Assembly: GCF_036242395.1 (NCBI RefSeq)
Contig: NZ_CP108458.1
Coordinates: 6,696,001 to 6,760,000 of the forward strand
Source: Kitasatospora sp. NBC_01266
GTDB taxonomy: Bacteria > Actinomycetota > Actinomycetes > Streptomycetales > Streptomycetaceae
DNA: 64,000 nucleotides
Reading direction: 5' to 3'
The notes below the pieces were generated by a model that did not search any database, had not been told where the DNA came from, and was given only the letters and a program-made list of their open reading frames with translations. The translations under genes and the position numbers were made by a program. Positions 1-8,578 of this stretch are shown here, piece by piece; positions within the stretch are counted from its first letter, which is position 1; each line of letters starts with the position of its first letter.

Positions 1-1001
1 GGCTCGTGCGTGGCCGCGGCCAGGGAGTCGAGGGAGTCCGGACCGTACGTCGCGACGATCTGCTCCAGCGAGAAGATCGGAATGGTCTTCTGGCCGAGCG
101 TCGCCAGCAGGCGTACGTCGTGCACCAGCGGTGCCAGGGTGGTGTACGGGGCAAGGCCGGCGACGCCGATGGTCAACTCGCCCGCGTCGCCCAGGTGCTG
201 GTGCGCGGACTCGTAGTACGAGGTGAGCAGGCCGCTGCTGGTGGCAGGTCCGAAGTCGTGGGTGAAGTCGGAGCGGTATGCCTGGAAGTAGTCGGCGTCC
301 CAGGTCGCCGGCGGGTTGCTGGTCGCGTTGAGGGTGTCCTGGAGGGCCAGGGTGCCCGCGTCGAGGTCGTCCAGCGACTGCGGCATCGGGGTCACGTCGA
401 GGGCGAGGCCGTCCCGGTGGGCACGCTTGATCAGGGCCCTGTCGGCGGCGATGGCCTGGCACTGCTGGGCCGGGTCGATGTTGGCGGTCAGCAGCTGCTG
501 CTCGGCGTTCTGGTCGCCGGCCATGGCCTCGCCGACCAGGGTCATGGTCTGCGCGGTGCCCTCGTCATCGATCACTATGTCCTGCGCACGCAGCTGGTCG
601 GTCCTGAGCCAGGTGTGGATCCGGTCGACCTCGGTCCGCGACTGCGCGGTGGTGGTGTCGTTCCCACCCGTCCAGATGGTGACCGGCAGGCCCAGCCGGT
701 TGGCTTCGCCGATGATGTGCGTGGCCCAGGTGTCGGCGTGGGGGCCGAAGTCGCCGTCGTCCACCTGGACGAACAGGCCCACGCGGTCGCGGGCCAGGGT
801 CTGCCACAGCTGCGGGGTCCAGATCGTCATGGTGTGCGAGGAAGTCCACACCGCGAGCCGGGCGTGGCCGCCGTCCATGGCCGCGGGGGTGGTGCGCGGC
901 ACGCTGTCGCGGGGCGCGGCGGCGGCCGGGGTGCTGATGACGGCACTCAGGGCGAGGGCCGTCGCGGCGAGGACGGCGGCGCAGGGATACCTCTTCTTCA
1001 C
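1..1001 (-). CDS. Secreted protein of unknown function, 3' end cut by window
   Basis: The frame is open for about 333 codons from a GTG at 1001 to the window edge, so the C-terminus is missing. A GGAGAG ribosome site lies about 7 bases upstream of the GTG. The protein begins VKKRYPCAAVLAATALALSA and has a typical Sec signal peptide ending near AAAA-APRDS. The mature part looks like an alpha/beta barrel-type protein, with segments such as VTIWTGGND and IVIDDEG whose acidic residues could be catalytic. I do not recognise the family; a glycosidase-like barrel is only a guess. No operon partner is visible: the upstream region (1002-1285) holds no gene and the next gene runs the other way. Confidence 0.75.
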   Translation of the reverse strand, partial: MKKRYPCAAVLAATALALSAVISTPAAAAPRDSVPRTTPAAMDGGHARLAVWTSSHTMTIWTPQLWQTLARDRVGLFVQVDDGDFGPHADTWATHIIGEANRLGLPVTIWTGGNDTTTAQSRTEVDRIHTWLRTDQLRAQDIVIDDEGTAQTMTLVGEAMAGDQNAEQQLLTANIDPAQQCQAIAADRALIKRAHRDGLALDVTPMPQSLDDLDAGTLALQDTLNATSNPPATWDADYFQAYRSDFTHDFGPATSSGLLTSYYESAHQHLGDAGELTIGVAGLAPYTTLAPLVHDVRLLATLGQKTIPIFSLEQIVATYGPDSLDSLAAATHE

Positions 1002-1285
1002 GGGGCTCTCTCCAGGGATGGCGGCGTCCTCGCCGCACGCAGACAAGTCCGGCAGCTGCCGATCGGACTGACATGAGAGGTGCTCATATTTAATCTACTT
1101 CCCTTGCAGGCAGGACTTCCAGTACCAGGACAGGGCTCATGTGTGTCGGTGATCGGATGCCCGCTCCGCGCTCCCGTCCCGCTGTCGGTGCCCCGTGTCA
1201 CGATCCTTGCATCGGTCGAGGTGGAACCCGTGTTCGGGTGCGTTCGCCCGCCGGTTCCGGCGTGGACACAGGAGGTACGAAGGCT

Positions 1286-1798
1286 GTGAGTGCGGATGAT
1301 CCCGCCTGGGAGCAGGCGTCGTTGGCGCGGGTGCTGCCGGTCGTCAGGCCCCGCAAACTGGCGAAGGTGCCCTTCGTCGAGCTGGCCGACGGACGGCTGC
1401 AAGGGGTGGTGTCGAGTGGGTCGGACATCGAGCGGGTGTATGTCTCCTCCGTCACCGCCGGTGCGCACGGCCTGAGTTGCAGCACCAACAACAATCGGCC
1501 GTGCGGCGGGCTGCGGGGCGGTCGGCCGTGCAAGCACCTGGCGGCGCTGCTGGACGAGGCGGTGCTGCAGTACGGGCGCGAGCGGGTGGCGCGGTATCTG
1601 CGGGTGGAGGTCGAGGAGGGGCAGGAGTTGGCGGCGGGGCTGCGGGGGGCGCATGAACCCGCCCCGGCGGCCGTGGTGTTCAGCCGGTTCCTGCGGCATC
1701 TGTCCTACCTGGAGCTGCCGGACAGCACGCTGCCGATCCCGGAGTTGCACTGGTTCCCGGCGGCGGCCACGACGGCGGCGGCGGGGGCGGTGCGCTGA
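1286..1798 (+). CDS. SWIM-type zinc-finger protein, first gene of MoxR/vWA operon
   Basis: 170 aa. The GTG at 1286 is chosen because GGAGG sits just upstream (1271-1275); an earlier in-frame start at 1139 would add an unconserved-looking tail. The centre carries a Cys/His cluster, CSTNNNRPCGGLRGGRPCKH, which resembles the SWIM zinc finger (Cys-Cys...Cys-x-His) found in YehQ-like proteins; SWIM domains bind nucleic acid or protein. The stop overlaps the next start (TGATG at 1796-1800), so translation is probably coupled. With the 459-aa product of the next gene it totals 629 aa, close to the roughly 650 aa I recall for single-chain enterobacterial YehQ. The two may therefore be one protein split into two chains. 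Family call moderate, function unknown. Confidence 0.8.
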   Translation: MSADDPAWEQASLARVLPVVRPRKLAKVPFVELADGRLQGVVSSGSDIERVYVSSVTAGAHGLSCSTNNNRPCGGLRGGRPCKHLAALLDEAVLQYGRERVARYLRVEVEEGQELAAGLRGAHEPAPAAVVFSRFLRHLSYLELPDSTLPIPELHWFPAAATTAAAGAVR

Positions 1799-3177
1799 TG
1801 CTGGGTGTGCAGTTGGGTGAGCTGCTCGACGGGCCGCCGCCGGGGGTGGCCGAGGCGCTCGGGCTGGTGGCGGAGCTGGACGAGGTGCTGGTGCACGGGT
1901 TCGCCCGGCTCGGCGCGGAGGACGGTCAGGCGCTGGCGGCGCTGGCGGGGGCGTTGGGTGCCTCGCCGCTCGGCGGGCCGGTGGCCGAGGCGGTGGCCAA
2001 GGTGGGGGCCGGGTCGATCGGTGAGGAGCAGTTGTCCGTGCTGGCCGGCGGTCGGGCGGCGCTGCTCGGTGCGGTGCACGACGCGCTGGTGGCCCGCTTC
2101 GACGCGGCCCTCGGCCGCACCCGGGCGCCCTGGGACCAGCCGCCGGTGGCGGCCGCGGCCAACTACCCGGCGCTCGCGGCGGCTCGGGGCTGGCTGCAGG
2201 AGGTGGCCATCGTCGGGTGGCGGGGGGTCGGCCACGACCTCGTGTCCAGTGCGGACCGGGTGCTCGAAGCGCTCTGGGCCGAACCCGCGTTGCGGCGCTC
2301 GGCGGTGCTGCTGGACGGTCTGGTGGCGGAGTTGCGGGCCACGTGCCCGGTGGGCGCCGCGGACCGGCTGCCGGTGCGCCGGTGGGCCGACCTGTGGACG
2401 CGGGCCGTGCTGCTGAGTCACGGAGTCGACGCGGGCTCGGCCGAGCCGGTCTCAGGACGCCTGCTGATCCTGGGCGTTGACGTACTGGAGCACAGCACCG
2501 CCGTCCAGGCGCAGGTGCACGGCGTGCTGGAGCCCGACGGCGGGGCGCCGCGCCTGGTCCGCACGGCCGTCACCGCGGCGAAGACGGACACCATCACCGG
2601 TCCGGCCGTCTGGCGGCTGCTGGCCGGTCACCCCGTGCTGCTGACCGCGCTGGCCGAACACCGCAGCCTGCGGATCCAGGACCTGCCGCTGACCGCCGCC
2701 GGCGACCTGCTCTGGCAGGACGAGCGTGCCGTCGCGGACGAGCGCGCCGACCCGTTCGCCACCGCCCGGATCCTGCTGCCCGGCGCGCAGGCGCCGCTCG
2801 TCCCGCCGCTGGACCGGCATCCGGTGCGGCTGGCCGAGCCCGTGCTGATCGAGGGGTACAAGGTCACCGGCGAGCAGCTGGAGCTGGACGGGCACGCGCT
2901 CGCCGTCGAGCTGGACCACCTGCCGTCCTGCGGGCCGCTGACCCCCGCGCTGCTGCGCGCATCGAGCGCGTGCGTCGGCCTGGTCCGCTGGGACGCGGGG
3001 CGGTGGACGCTGCGCCCGCTGGCCGTCTCCGCGAAGGTGAAGGGCAAGGTCGTGCTGGAGCACAGCGGCGCCTGGGCGTTGGGGCCCACCGATCCCAAGG
3101 TCGTCCGGGCCGAGGCGAAGAACGGTGACGGGGTCGCCGTGCTGCGCGAGCGAGCGGGAAGGCTGCTGCGGCGATGA
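1798..3177 (+). CDS. Partner protein of SWIM protein (C-terminal YehQ-like part?)
   Basis: 459 aa, starting at the ATG that overlaps the previous stop. The sequence is Ala/Leu/Val rich, soluble, without signal peptide or membrane segment. It contains repeated helical stretches and a C-terminal beta-rich part around LLPGAQAPLVPPLDRHPVRL and WTLRPLAVSAKVKGKVVLE. I see no known catalytic motif. Position and length suggest that it supplies the C-terminal two thirds of a YehQ-like protein. The stop overlaps the next start (ATGA at 3174-3177). The function is not known; the call rests on operon context. Confidence 0.75.
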   Translation: MLGVQLGELLDGPPPGVAEALGLVAELDEVLVHGFARLGAEDGQALAALAGALGASPLGGPVAEAVAKVGAGSIGEEQLSVLAGGRAALLGAVHDALVARFDAALGRTRAPWDQPPVAAAANYPALAAARGWLQEVAIVGWRGVGHDLVSSADRVLEALWAEPALRRSAVLLDGLVAELRATCPVGAADRLPVRRWADLWTRAVLLSHGVDAGSAEPVSGRLLILGVDVLEHSTAVQAQVHGVLEPDGGAPRLVRTAVTAAKTDTITGPAVWRLLAGHPVLLTALAEHRSLRIQDLPLTAAGDLLWQDERAVADERADPFATARILLPGAQAPLVPPLDRHPVRLAEPVLIEGYKVTGEQLELDGHALAVELDHLPSCGPLTPALLRASSACVGLVRWDAGRWTLRPLAVSAKVKGKVVLEHSGAWALGPTDPKVVRAEAKNGDGVAVLRERAGRLLRR

Positions 3178-4508
3178 GTACACCTGACAGTTCCGGCAGC
3201 TCCGGCAGTTCCGGTAGTTCCGATGAGCACCGCCGTCAGGTCCTCTACTGGCGGCTGTTGAGCCGGCTCTTCGGCAGCGAGGAGCAGCCGTCGCTGGAGA
3301 CGGCGAGCGTGGCCGTGGTCGAGGACCTCGGGCTGCCGGCCCAACTGCTCGACCCCGGAGTCTCGGTGGACAACCTGGTGCAGCGCTTCCCGGCACTGGA
3401 GGCCGAGTTCGCGGGCCTGATGGCGCAAGAGCGGCAGCCGGTGGGCGAGGACGAGGACGAGGACGAGGCCGAACGGGTGCGCCGCGCCGCCCTGGTGTCC
3501 AAGCTCCTGCTGAACGTCTTCGCGACCGGCTCCGGCACCGTCAGCGCCTCCCAACTGGCCTGCTGGCAGCGGGACTCCGGCTGGCTCAAGCAGGCGCTCG
3601 GCGCCGACGGATCCGCCGGCATCAGCCCGGTGCTCGGCCAGTTGGAGGGCGACCTGGTCAGCCGGATGCGGCTGCGCGAGGTGCTGGCCGATCCGGTGCT
3701 CTCCCGCCAGCTCACCCCGAGCATGTCGCTGATCGAGCAGTTGCTGCGCGACAAGTCGAACCTCTCGGGCGTCGCGCTGGCCAACGCGAAGGCGCTGATC
3801 CGCCGGTACGTCGACCAGGTCGGCGAGGTGCTGCGCACCCAGGTCCAGCAGACCAGCGCCGGGACGCTGGACCGGTCGGTGCCGCCGAAGCGCGTCTTCC
3901 GCAACCTCGACCTGAACCGCACCATCTGGAAGAACCTCACCAACTGGAGCCCACAGGACGAACGGCTCTACGTGGACCGGCTGTTCTACCGGCACACCGC
4001 CAAGCGCACCATGCCGGCCCGGCTGATCGTGGTGGTCGACCAGTCCGGCTCGATGGTCGACTCGATGGTGAACTGCACCATCCTGGCGTCGATCTTCGCC
4101 GGGCTGCCCAAGGTCGAGGTGCACCTGATCGCCTACGACACCCGGGCGATCGACCTCACCCCCTGGGTGCACGACCCCTTCGAGGTGCTGCTGCGCACCA
4201 ATCTGGGCGGCGGCAACGACGGGCCGGTGGCGATGGCCATGGCGCAGCCGAAGATCAGCGACCCGCGCAACACGGTCCTGGTCTGGATCTCGGACTTCTA
4301 CGAGTTCGACCGCTCCCAGCCGCTGTTCGAGGCGATGGAGGCGGTGCACCGCTCGGGCGTGAAGCTCATCCCGGTCGGCTCGGTCAACAGCTCCGGCCAG
4401 CAGAGCGTGAACCCCTGGTTCCGCGAACGGTTCAAGAACCTCGGCACGCCGGTGATCTCGGGCCGGATCCAGAAACTCGTCCTGGAACTCAAGACCTTCC
4501 TCGCCTGA
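3174..4508 (+). CDS. vWA-domain protein (YehP-like)
   Basis: 444 aa. The N-terminus is low-complexity Ser/Gly, followed by a helical region. A von Willebrand factor A domain starts near residue 280. The metal-binding MIDAS motif DQSGS begins at Asp289, and the RTNLGGGND stretch provides the second loop. vWA proteins commonly pair with MoxR AAA+ ATPases as substrate-side adaptors or metal insertion/remodelling subunits. The gene overlaps its upstream neighbour by 4 bases and precedes the MoxR gene by 31 bases. No signal peptide, so it should act in the cytoplasm. The domain call is firm; the biological role is not known. Confidence 0.9.
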   Translation: MSTPDSSGSSGSSGSSDEHRRQVLYWRLLSRLFGSEEQPSLETASVAVVEDLGLPAQLLDPGVSVDNLVQRFPALEAEFAGLMAQERQPVGEDEDEDEAERVRRAALVSKLLLNVFATGSGTVSASQLACWQRDSGWLKQALGADGSAGISPVLGQLEGDLVSRMRLREVLADPVLSRQLTPSMSLIEQLLRDKSNLSGVALANAKALIRRYVDQVGEVLRTQVQQTSAGTLDRSVPPKRVFRNLDLNRTIWKNLTNWSPQDERLYVDRLFYRHTAKRTMPARLIVVVDQSGSMVDSMVNCTILASIFAGLPKVEVHLIAYDTRAIDLTPWVHDPFEVLLRTNLGGGNDGPVAMAMAQPKISDPRNTVLVWISDFYEFDRSQPLFEAMEAVHRSGVKLIPVGSVNSSGQQSVNPWFRERFKNLGTPVISGRIQKLVLELKTFLA

Positions 4509-4539
4509 CCTCGTTCAACTCGCCTAGGAGGCACCCATC

Positions 4540-5658
4540 ATGACCGACGACCTGCTGCGCGCCCCGGCCGAGGTCAAGTACGCCGAGGAGCTGGACTGGC
4601 TGGAGTCCGTCGACGACGGACCCAAGCCGTTCTCCTGGCGGCTCAGCCCCAGGATGGTGGCGACGTTCATCCTCGGCTCCGAGCGGGCCGACGGCCTGGC
4701 GCGCGAGATCGCCCCGAAGTGGTTCGGCGACCGCAGCTTCGTGGAGCGGAGCATCGTCACCCTCGCCTCGGACCGGGGCCTGCTGCTGATCGGCGACCCG
4801 GGCACCGGGAAGAGCTGGCTCGCCGAGCTGCTCTCCGCCGCGATCAGCCGCAACTCGACCTTGGTGGTGCAGGGCACCGCCGGCACCACCGAGGACCAGA
4901 TCAAGTACTCGTGGAACGTCTCCATGGTGATCGCCAAGGGGCAGTCCCGGGAGTCGATGATCCCCTCGCCGATCATGACCGCGATGGAGCGCGGCGTGAT
5001 CGGACGGTTCGAGGAACTCACCCGCTCCACCAGCGATGTGCAGGACGCGCTGATCTCCATCCTCTCCGAGAAGTACGTCTCGATCCCCGAACTGAACGAC
5101 GACAACATCGTCTTCGCCAAGCCCGGGTTCTCCATCATCGCCACCGCCAACAGCCGTGACCGCGGCGTCAACGACCTCTCCTCCGCGCTCAAGCGGCGGT
5201 TCAACTTCGTGCGGATCCCGGTGGTGACGAACAAGCGCAGCGAGGAGGAGATCGTCCGCTTCCGGACGGCGGAGCTGCTGCGGCGCCACCAGATCGAGTT
5301 GGAGGTGCCGCCGTCCCTGCTGGACATCCTGCTGCAGAGCTTCGCCGACCTGCGCGCGGCCTCGGCGGCGGCCGGCTCCGATGACGAGAGGCTGGAGTCG
5401 GCGCTGTCGACCGCCGAGCAGATCGGCGTGCTGGAGGACGCGATCCTGCACAGCCAGTTCTTCGGGGACCGCACGCTGCGGGCCCAGACGCTGGCCGGCT
5501 CCATGGTCGGCTCGCTGGCCCGCCGCAGCCCCGAGGACCTCACCATCCTGAACAAGTTCTGGCACGGCGTCATCGAGCCGCGCAGCAAGCAGGACGAGAG
5601 CGGGCAGTGGCAGGGCTTCCTCGAGGGTGGCCGCCAGGCGATCGCGACCCTCTCGTGA
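4540..5658 (+). CDS. MoxR-like AAA+ ATPase (YehL-like)
   Basis: 372 aa, ATG preceded by CTAGGAGG. Walker A is GDPGTGKS at residues 85-92. Sensor 1 and the arginine-finger region are seen as IIATANSRDRGVNDLSSALKRRF. The Walker B segment is unusual: where MoxR proteins normally show a hydrophobic stretch ending DE, this one reads GVIGRFEEL. That keeps Glu residues but lacks the canonical Asp. The protein should form an ATP-driven ring that remodels a partner bound through the vWA protein encoded just upstream. The stop overlaps the GTG of the next gene (GTGA, 5655-5658). Family call firm. Confidence 0.92.
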   Translation: MTDDLLRAPAEVKYAEELDWLESVDDGPKPFSWRLSPRMVATFILGSERADGLAREIAPKWFGDRSFVERSIVTLASDRGLLLIGDPGTGKSWLAELLSAAISRNSTLVVQGTAGTTEDQIKYSWNVSMVIAKGQSRESMIPSPIMTAMERGVIGRFEELTRSTSDVQDALISILSEKYVSIPELNDDNIVFAKPGFSIIATANSRDRGVNDLSSALKRRFNFVRIPVVTNKRSEEEIVRFRTAELLRRHQIELEVPPSLLDILLQSFADLRAASAAAGSDDERLESALSTAEQIGVLEDAILHSQFFGDRTLRAQTLAGSMVGSLARRSPEDLTILNKFWHGVIEPRSKQDESGQWQGFLEGGRQAIATLS

Positions 5659-8573
5659 GTGCGCCGCAGGTGGTGGCGGCGGCGACGCCGTTCGGTGCGT
5701 TGCGTGAGCAACTGATCGACGCTGCCGGTGAGTTCGCCAGCGGAGCGGACGCGGTGGCCGAGATCCTGGCCGGCATGGTCGATGACGTCGACCGGGCGCT
5801 GGGCGAGGAGTTGGAGATCTTCCCGGTCTGCCACCACTCGCCGGCCTCCGGGCTGGCGATGGTGCGCCGACTGCGCGAGAAGCAGCCCTCGGTGATCTAC
5901 CTGGAGTTGTGCGAGGACCTGAGGCCGCTGCTGGACGAGCTGCGCAACTGCCGACTGCCGGTCGCGCTGCAGGCGTTCGCGAGCGAGGCCGACGGCTTCC
6001 CGGCCGCCTGGGCGCCGCTGAGCGTGGTGGCGCCGATCACCGAGGCGTCGGCCGAGTACCAGGCGATCGCCTACGCGCTCGACACCCCGGGCGTCGAACT
6101 GGTGCTGGTCGACCGCTCCACCGACCACGTCTTCCAGTGGACCCCGACCGAACCGCACGAGCCGGCGCAGCGGGAGGCCCAGCAGCCCGCCGAGCCTGCC
6201 AAGCCCGCCGAGCCCGCCGAGCCCGCCGAGGAAGCCGCCCTGCACGGCGAGGCGGTGGGCATCGGCATGGGCGACCTGCGCCCGCGATTCGCCGAGTTGG
6301 AGCGGCACCTGCTGCACCACGGCAAGGTCCGGCACTGGTCGGAGTGGTGGGACCAGTACGTCGAGCAGCCGCTGACCGGCGCCGACCATGACACCTACCG
6401 GCAGGTCATGGTGATGATCGGCAGCCTGTTCCGCCGGCTGCGCCGCGACGATGGGCAGGACCGCGACGAGGACCGCGAGCGCTACATGTGGACCAGGATG
6501 CGCGAGCACCTCGCCGCCACCGGCACCGACCCGGAGCGCTGCCTGTATGTCTGCGGCGCCTTTCACGCCGCCAGCCGGGTCGAGCAGTTCGGGCTGGCGG
6601 CGGACGCGGCGCCCTACGAGATCAGCCAACGGACGCAGACCCGCTGGCAGTACGGGCTGATCCCGTCCAGCCACTCCGCCATCGAGGCCCAGTTCGGCCT
6701 TGCCGCGGGCTCGGTCTCGATCGCCGCCGCGACCTGGAGCAAGGCGGTCAAGCACGGTGGCGCCAAGCCCTACGCGCTGCGCGGGGCAGCGGCCCGGCGC
6801 AGCACCGGCAAGCGCACCGCGAAGGCACTCGCGACCCGGCCCGCGGCCACTGGCCCGACTGGCACCGACCCGAGTGCCACCGGCCCGACTGGCACCGAGC
6901 CGCCGGTGCCCGACCGGCTGTCCGGCTACCTGGCCGGCCCGCCGCGGCCCGATGCCCTGGACGAGGCCGAACTGCTCGGCTGGTCGGTCGACATCGTCCG
7001 GCTGGCCCGCCGCAACGGCTACCTGGCCAGCACGGCGGACGCCATCGCGGTGTTCGAGACCGCCATCCTGCTCGCCGGGATGCGGGGCCGCAACCGCCCC
7101 ACCCCGTACGACTTCCAGGACGCGGCGGTCACCTGCATCGAGAAGGACACCGTGCCCGGCCGGCGCGACGTCCGGCGGCTCTGCGAGATCCTGCTGGGCG
7201 GGGACCGGATCGGGCAGGTCGGCTACGAGTCGCTGCCGCCACTGGCCCGCGACGTCCTCGACCGGCTTCGCCCACTGGGTCTGGACCTGGAGCGGCGCAC
7301 CGTCCAGCGGGCGCTGCTCGACCTCGGCGCACAGCCCGAACTGAAGCCCTGTTCCGACCTGTTGTGGATCCTGCGGCACCTGCTGCCGGCGGACGCGGTG
7401 CGGCCGATCATGGGGTCCCGGGAGCTGGGCAGCCGGGCCGTCCAGGAGAGCTGGGACCTGGCGATCGGCCGCAGCCAGCGCGCCCTGGTCGAACTGGGCT
7501 ACGAGGGCGTCACCGTCGAACAGGTGCTGGAGCAGCGGCTGCGCCGGGCCGTCCGGGCCCCCGACGCCACCGCGGCCACCGCGCTGCGCGCCGTCGAGGA
7601 CGCCCTGCGCTACCTGGGAGGCCGCCGGGTGGCCGATGAACTCGGCGCCAGAGCGGTGGAGTTGCTGGCCACCGAGCGCACCGCGGACGACGCGCCCGAG
7701 GTGCTCGGGCGGGTCCGCCGGCTGCTCACCCACTTCCGCGCCACCGAACCCGAACTGCCGCGCTGGTGCCAGGACTTCGCCACCCGCGGCTACGCCCACT
7801 ACTGCACCCTGCTGCCCGCCGCGTTCGCCGACGAGGAGACCGGCGCGCGCCAGGTCGCCGCGATGCTCGGCTTCCTGTTCAGCATGGAGGGCCTGGCACT
7901 GTCGCTGGGCTGCGACCACGCGCAACTGGAGATCGCGGTCCGCCAGTCCCACCCCGCCACACCCGCCAAGACGGCGCTGCTCTGGGCCGCCCGGTTCCAA
8001 CTGGGCGAACTGACGCTCAGTCAACTGCGCTCGCTCGGTGCCGGGCTGCTGGACAACCCGCTGGTCGTGCCGACCGTCCCGCAGTACCTGAGCGGATTCG
8101 TGCAGGCGCTGGAGCCGGTCCCGACGCTGGCCCCGTTCGTGGTGGAGGTGATGTCCCGGGCGTTCGGCCAGCTGCCCGACACCGTGCTGCTGCCCTGGCT
8201 GCCGAAGCTGATCACGGCGCTGCGCGACCACGCGGGCGAACTCGCCCCGCTGCTCGTCCGCGAGGCGGGCCGCACCTTCCCGGGCACCCTGGCGGCCCTG
8301 GACGGCTGGGTGCCGCCGTGGCAGACCGCAGCCGCCGCGCCGCCACTGCTGGCCGCGCACCCGGCGGCCGGCGGCCCGGCGGCGGAGCTGCTGGCCGCGC
8401 ACCCGGCGGCCTGCGACGCGGTGGCGGCGCTGCTCGGCCACGACACCGGTTGGCGGCAGCCGGACGGCGCCGGGCCGGCGGGCGACCGGGAGGTGACCGA
8501 GCTGCTCGCCCGCCACCCGCAGTCGGCCGAGGCCATCGCCGCCCTGCTGGGCGTGGTGGGCGTGGTGGCCTGA
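5655..8573 (+). CDS. Large DUF5682-like protein (YehM-like), TraB/EreA-type N-terminus
   Basis: 972 aa. The GTG at 5655 overlaps the ATPase stop. The N-terminal third carries a conserved VCHHSPAS motif (His60-His61), ELCEDLRPLL, and further on CLYVCGAFHA. This pattern recalls the TIKI/TraB/EreA/ChaN superfamily, where His and Glu residues line a putative hydrolase site. A Pro/Ala/Glu linker at about residues 176-196 (repeated AEP/AKP units) and a Thr/Gly/Pro linker near 400 separate it from a long alpha-helical C-terminal part. It is the last gene of the operon and ends 5 bases from the stop of a convergent gene. Superfamily assignment is my inference from motifs and context. Confidence 0.82.
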   Translation: MSAPQVVAAATPFGALREQLIDAAGEFASGADAVAEILAGMVDDVDRALGEELEIFPVCHHSPASGLAMVRRLREKQPSVIYLELCEDLRPLLDELRNCRLPVALQAFASEADGFPAAWAPLSVVAPITEASAEYQAIAYALDTPGVELVLVDRSTDHVFQWTPTEPHEPAQREAQQPAEPAKPAEPAEPAEEAALHGEAVGIGMGDLRPRFAELERHLLHHGKVRHWSEWWDQYVEQPLTGADHDTYRQVMVMIGSLFRRLRRDDGQDRDEDRERYMWTRMREHLAATGTDPERCLYVCGAFHAASRVEQFGLAADAAPYEISQRTQTRWQYGLIPSSHSAIEAQFGLAAGSVSIAAATWSKAVKHGGAKPYALRGAAARRSTGKRTAKALATRPAATGPTGTDPSATGPTGTEPPVPDRLSGYLAGPPRPDALDEAELLGWSVDIVRLARRNGYLASTADAIAVFETAILLAGMRGRNRPTPYDFQDAAVTCIEKDTVPGRRDVRRLCEILLGGDRIGQVGYESLPPLARDVLDRLRPLGLDLERRTVQRALLDLGAQPELKPCSDLLWILRHLLPADAVRPIMGSRELGSRAVQESWDLAIGRSQRALVELGYEGVTVEQVLEQRLRRAVRAPDATAATALRAVEDALRYLGGRRVADELGARAVELLATERTADDAPEVLGRVRRLLTHFRATEPELPRWCQDFATRGYAHYCTLLPAAFADEETGARQVAAMLGFLFSMEGLALSLGCDHAQLEIAVRQSHPATPAKTALLWAARFQLGELTLSQLRSLGAGLLDNPLVVPTVPQYLSGFVQALEPVPTLAPFVVEVMSRAFGQLPDTVLLPWLPKLITALRDHAGELAPLLVREAGRTFPGTLAALDGWVPPWQTAAAAPPLLAAHPAAGGPAAELLAAHPAACDAVAALLGHDTGWRQPDGAGPAGDREVTELLARHPQSAEAIAALLGVVGVVA

Positions 8574-8578
8574 CCGGC

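Noticed and set aside
1073..1087. Small inverted repeat ATGAG/CTCAT in the AT-richer gap before the SWIM gene
   Set aside because: Arms of five bases are within chance expectation.
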